The translations under genes were made by a program, and so were the position numbers. Positions 4,743-5,111 of a stretch of 5,111 bases of DNA are shown in pieces. Position 1 is the first letter of the stretch; the number at the start of each line of letters is the position of its first letter. Below the pieces are notes generated by a model. It had not been told where the DNA came from. It did not search any database and saw nothing but the letters and a program-made list of their open reading frames with translations. Origin of the DNA: Pseudomonadota bacterium (GTDB lineage Bacteria; Pseudomonadota; Gammaproteobacteria; Burkholderiales; Rhodocyclaceae). The DNA lies in assembly GCA_030917225.1 (NCBI GenBank), contig JAUPVD010000168.1:1-5111 (forward strand). Reading direction: 5' to 3'.

Positions 4743-5111
4743 GGCTGACAGTCTCTGAGCTTGACGCGCACCATGACCGCGCCGCGTTCGATTGCGGCGA
4801 TGCGGCACTGAACGATTTCCTCAAGAAGTTGGCTCGGCAGCAGGCGAGTCGCGGCCTCAGTCGCTGTTACGCTGCCACAGCCGGAGACGAGACGCGAATC
4901 CGGGGGTACTACGCGCTGAGCGCTGGCTCCATCGAATTTCGGAACTGGCCTGCTGGCCTGAGTCTTCCTCGTTATCCGATACCCGTCGCGCGCGTTGGTC
5001 GTCTTGCCGTCGATACCCGTGACCAGGGGCAAGGGGTTGGCGCTGCGCTGTTGCGCCATGCCTTGCAAACCAGCGCTGTCCTTGCGGAGAAAATTGGCTT
5101 GCATGCAGTGA
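4739..5111 (+). CDS. tacT: GNAT acetyltransferase toxin (TacT family), 3'-truncated by window end
   Basis: The ATG at 4739-4741 overlaps the antitoxin's TGA by 4 nt, and 124 codons are present before the window ends without a stop. The N-terminus carries the family signature F-D-C-G-x-x-x-L-N-x-F-L (17-28), followed by A-R-Q-Q (32-35). The strand GYYALSAGSIEF (56-67) and the acetyl-CoA-binding motif A of the GNAT fold follow: RLAVDTRDQGQGVGAALL (88-105), with the Q/R-x-x-G-x-G pyrophosphate loop at Q96-G97-Q98-G99-V100-G101. TacT-type toxins acetylate the amino group of charged tRNA and so stop translation. The usual full length is about 160-170 aa, so roughly the last quarter, including the expected catalytic Tyr, lies outside the window and cannot be judged. 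Activity is therefore likely but not shown here. Confidence 0.92.
   Translation, partial: MRLTVSELDAHHDRAAFDCGDAALNDFLKKLARQQASRGLSRCYAATAGDETRIRGYYALSAGSIEFRNWPAGLSLPRYPIPVARVGRLAVDTRDQGQGVGAALLRHALQTSAVLAEKIGLHAV

Noticed and set aside
4290..4808. 172-codon open frame on the - strand across the TA operon
   Set aside because: It is antisense to the helicase end, the whole antitoxin gene and the toxin start, all of which have clear family signatures. The product has no recognisable motif.
1..5111. CRISPR array, tRNA or rRNA genes
   Set aside because: No regularly spaced repeats, cloverleaf-like segments or rRNA-like stretches were seen. The two repeat families found have only two copies each.

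Overview
The window looks like an accessory (genomic-island type) stretch from a GC-rich proteobacterium. A beta-proteobacterium is my best guess from codon use and gene families; no marker gene in the window settles it. All supported genes are on the + strand. Base composition changes along the window: the first gene (1-1177) is by eye close to half GC and uses many AT-ending codons, while everything from about 1400 on is clearly GC-rich. This suggests the parts have different histories.

Layout. (1) 1-1177 is the 3' part of a beta-propeller/BNR-like protein; its frame is open to the left edge, so the true start lies outside. (2) 1178-1388 is a gene-free spacer rich in structure: a 16-nt direct repeat pair, one copy of a 29-bp repeat, and two abutting perfect hairpins. 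(3) 1389-2309 encodes a BRO-N domain protein (phage antirepressor / DinD-like), followed by an overlapping candidate small protein (2299-2514). The second copy of the 29-bp repeat starts inside that small gene's stop codon, so the BRO module sits between direct repeats (1220-1248 and 2513-2541). (4) 2575-4362 encodes a 595-aa fusion of a NERD nuclease domain to a UvrD-like superfamily 1 helicase. (5) 4470-4742 and 4739 to the right edge form a type II toxin-antitoxin pair of the TacA-TacT kind: a DUF1778 ribbon-helix-helix antitoxin overlapping a GNAT acetyltransferase toxin by 4 nt, with a visible -10 box and Shine-Dalgarno. The toxin is cut by the window end.

How the parts relate. The TA pair is a clear operon. 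The BRO protein and the small downstream ORF appear translationally coupled. The NERD-helicase looks like an independent unit, since an in-frame stop lies directly before its ATG and a repeat separates it from the BRO module. A combined nuclease-helicase beside a phage-type regulator and a TA module fits a defence or mobile-element neighbourhood, but that role is inference from context. The most notable signals are the repeat-bracketed BRO module and the single-chain nuclease-helicase.
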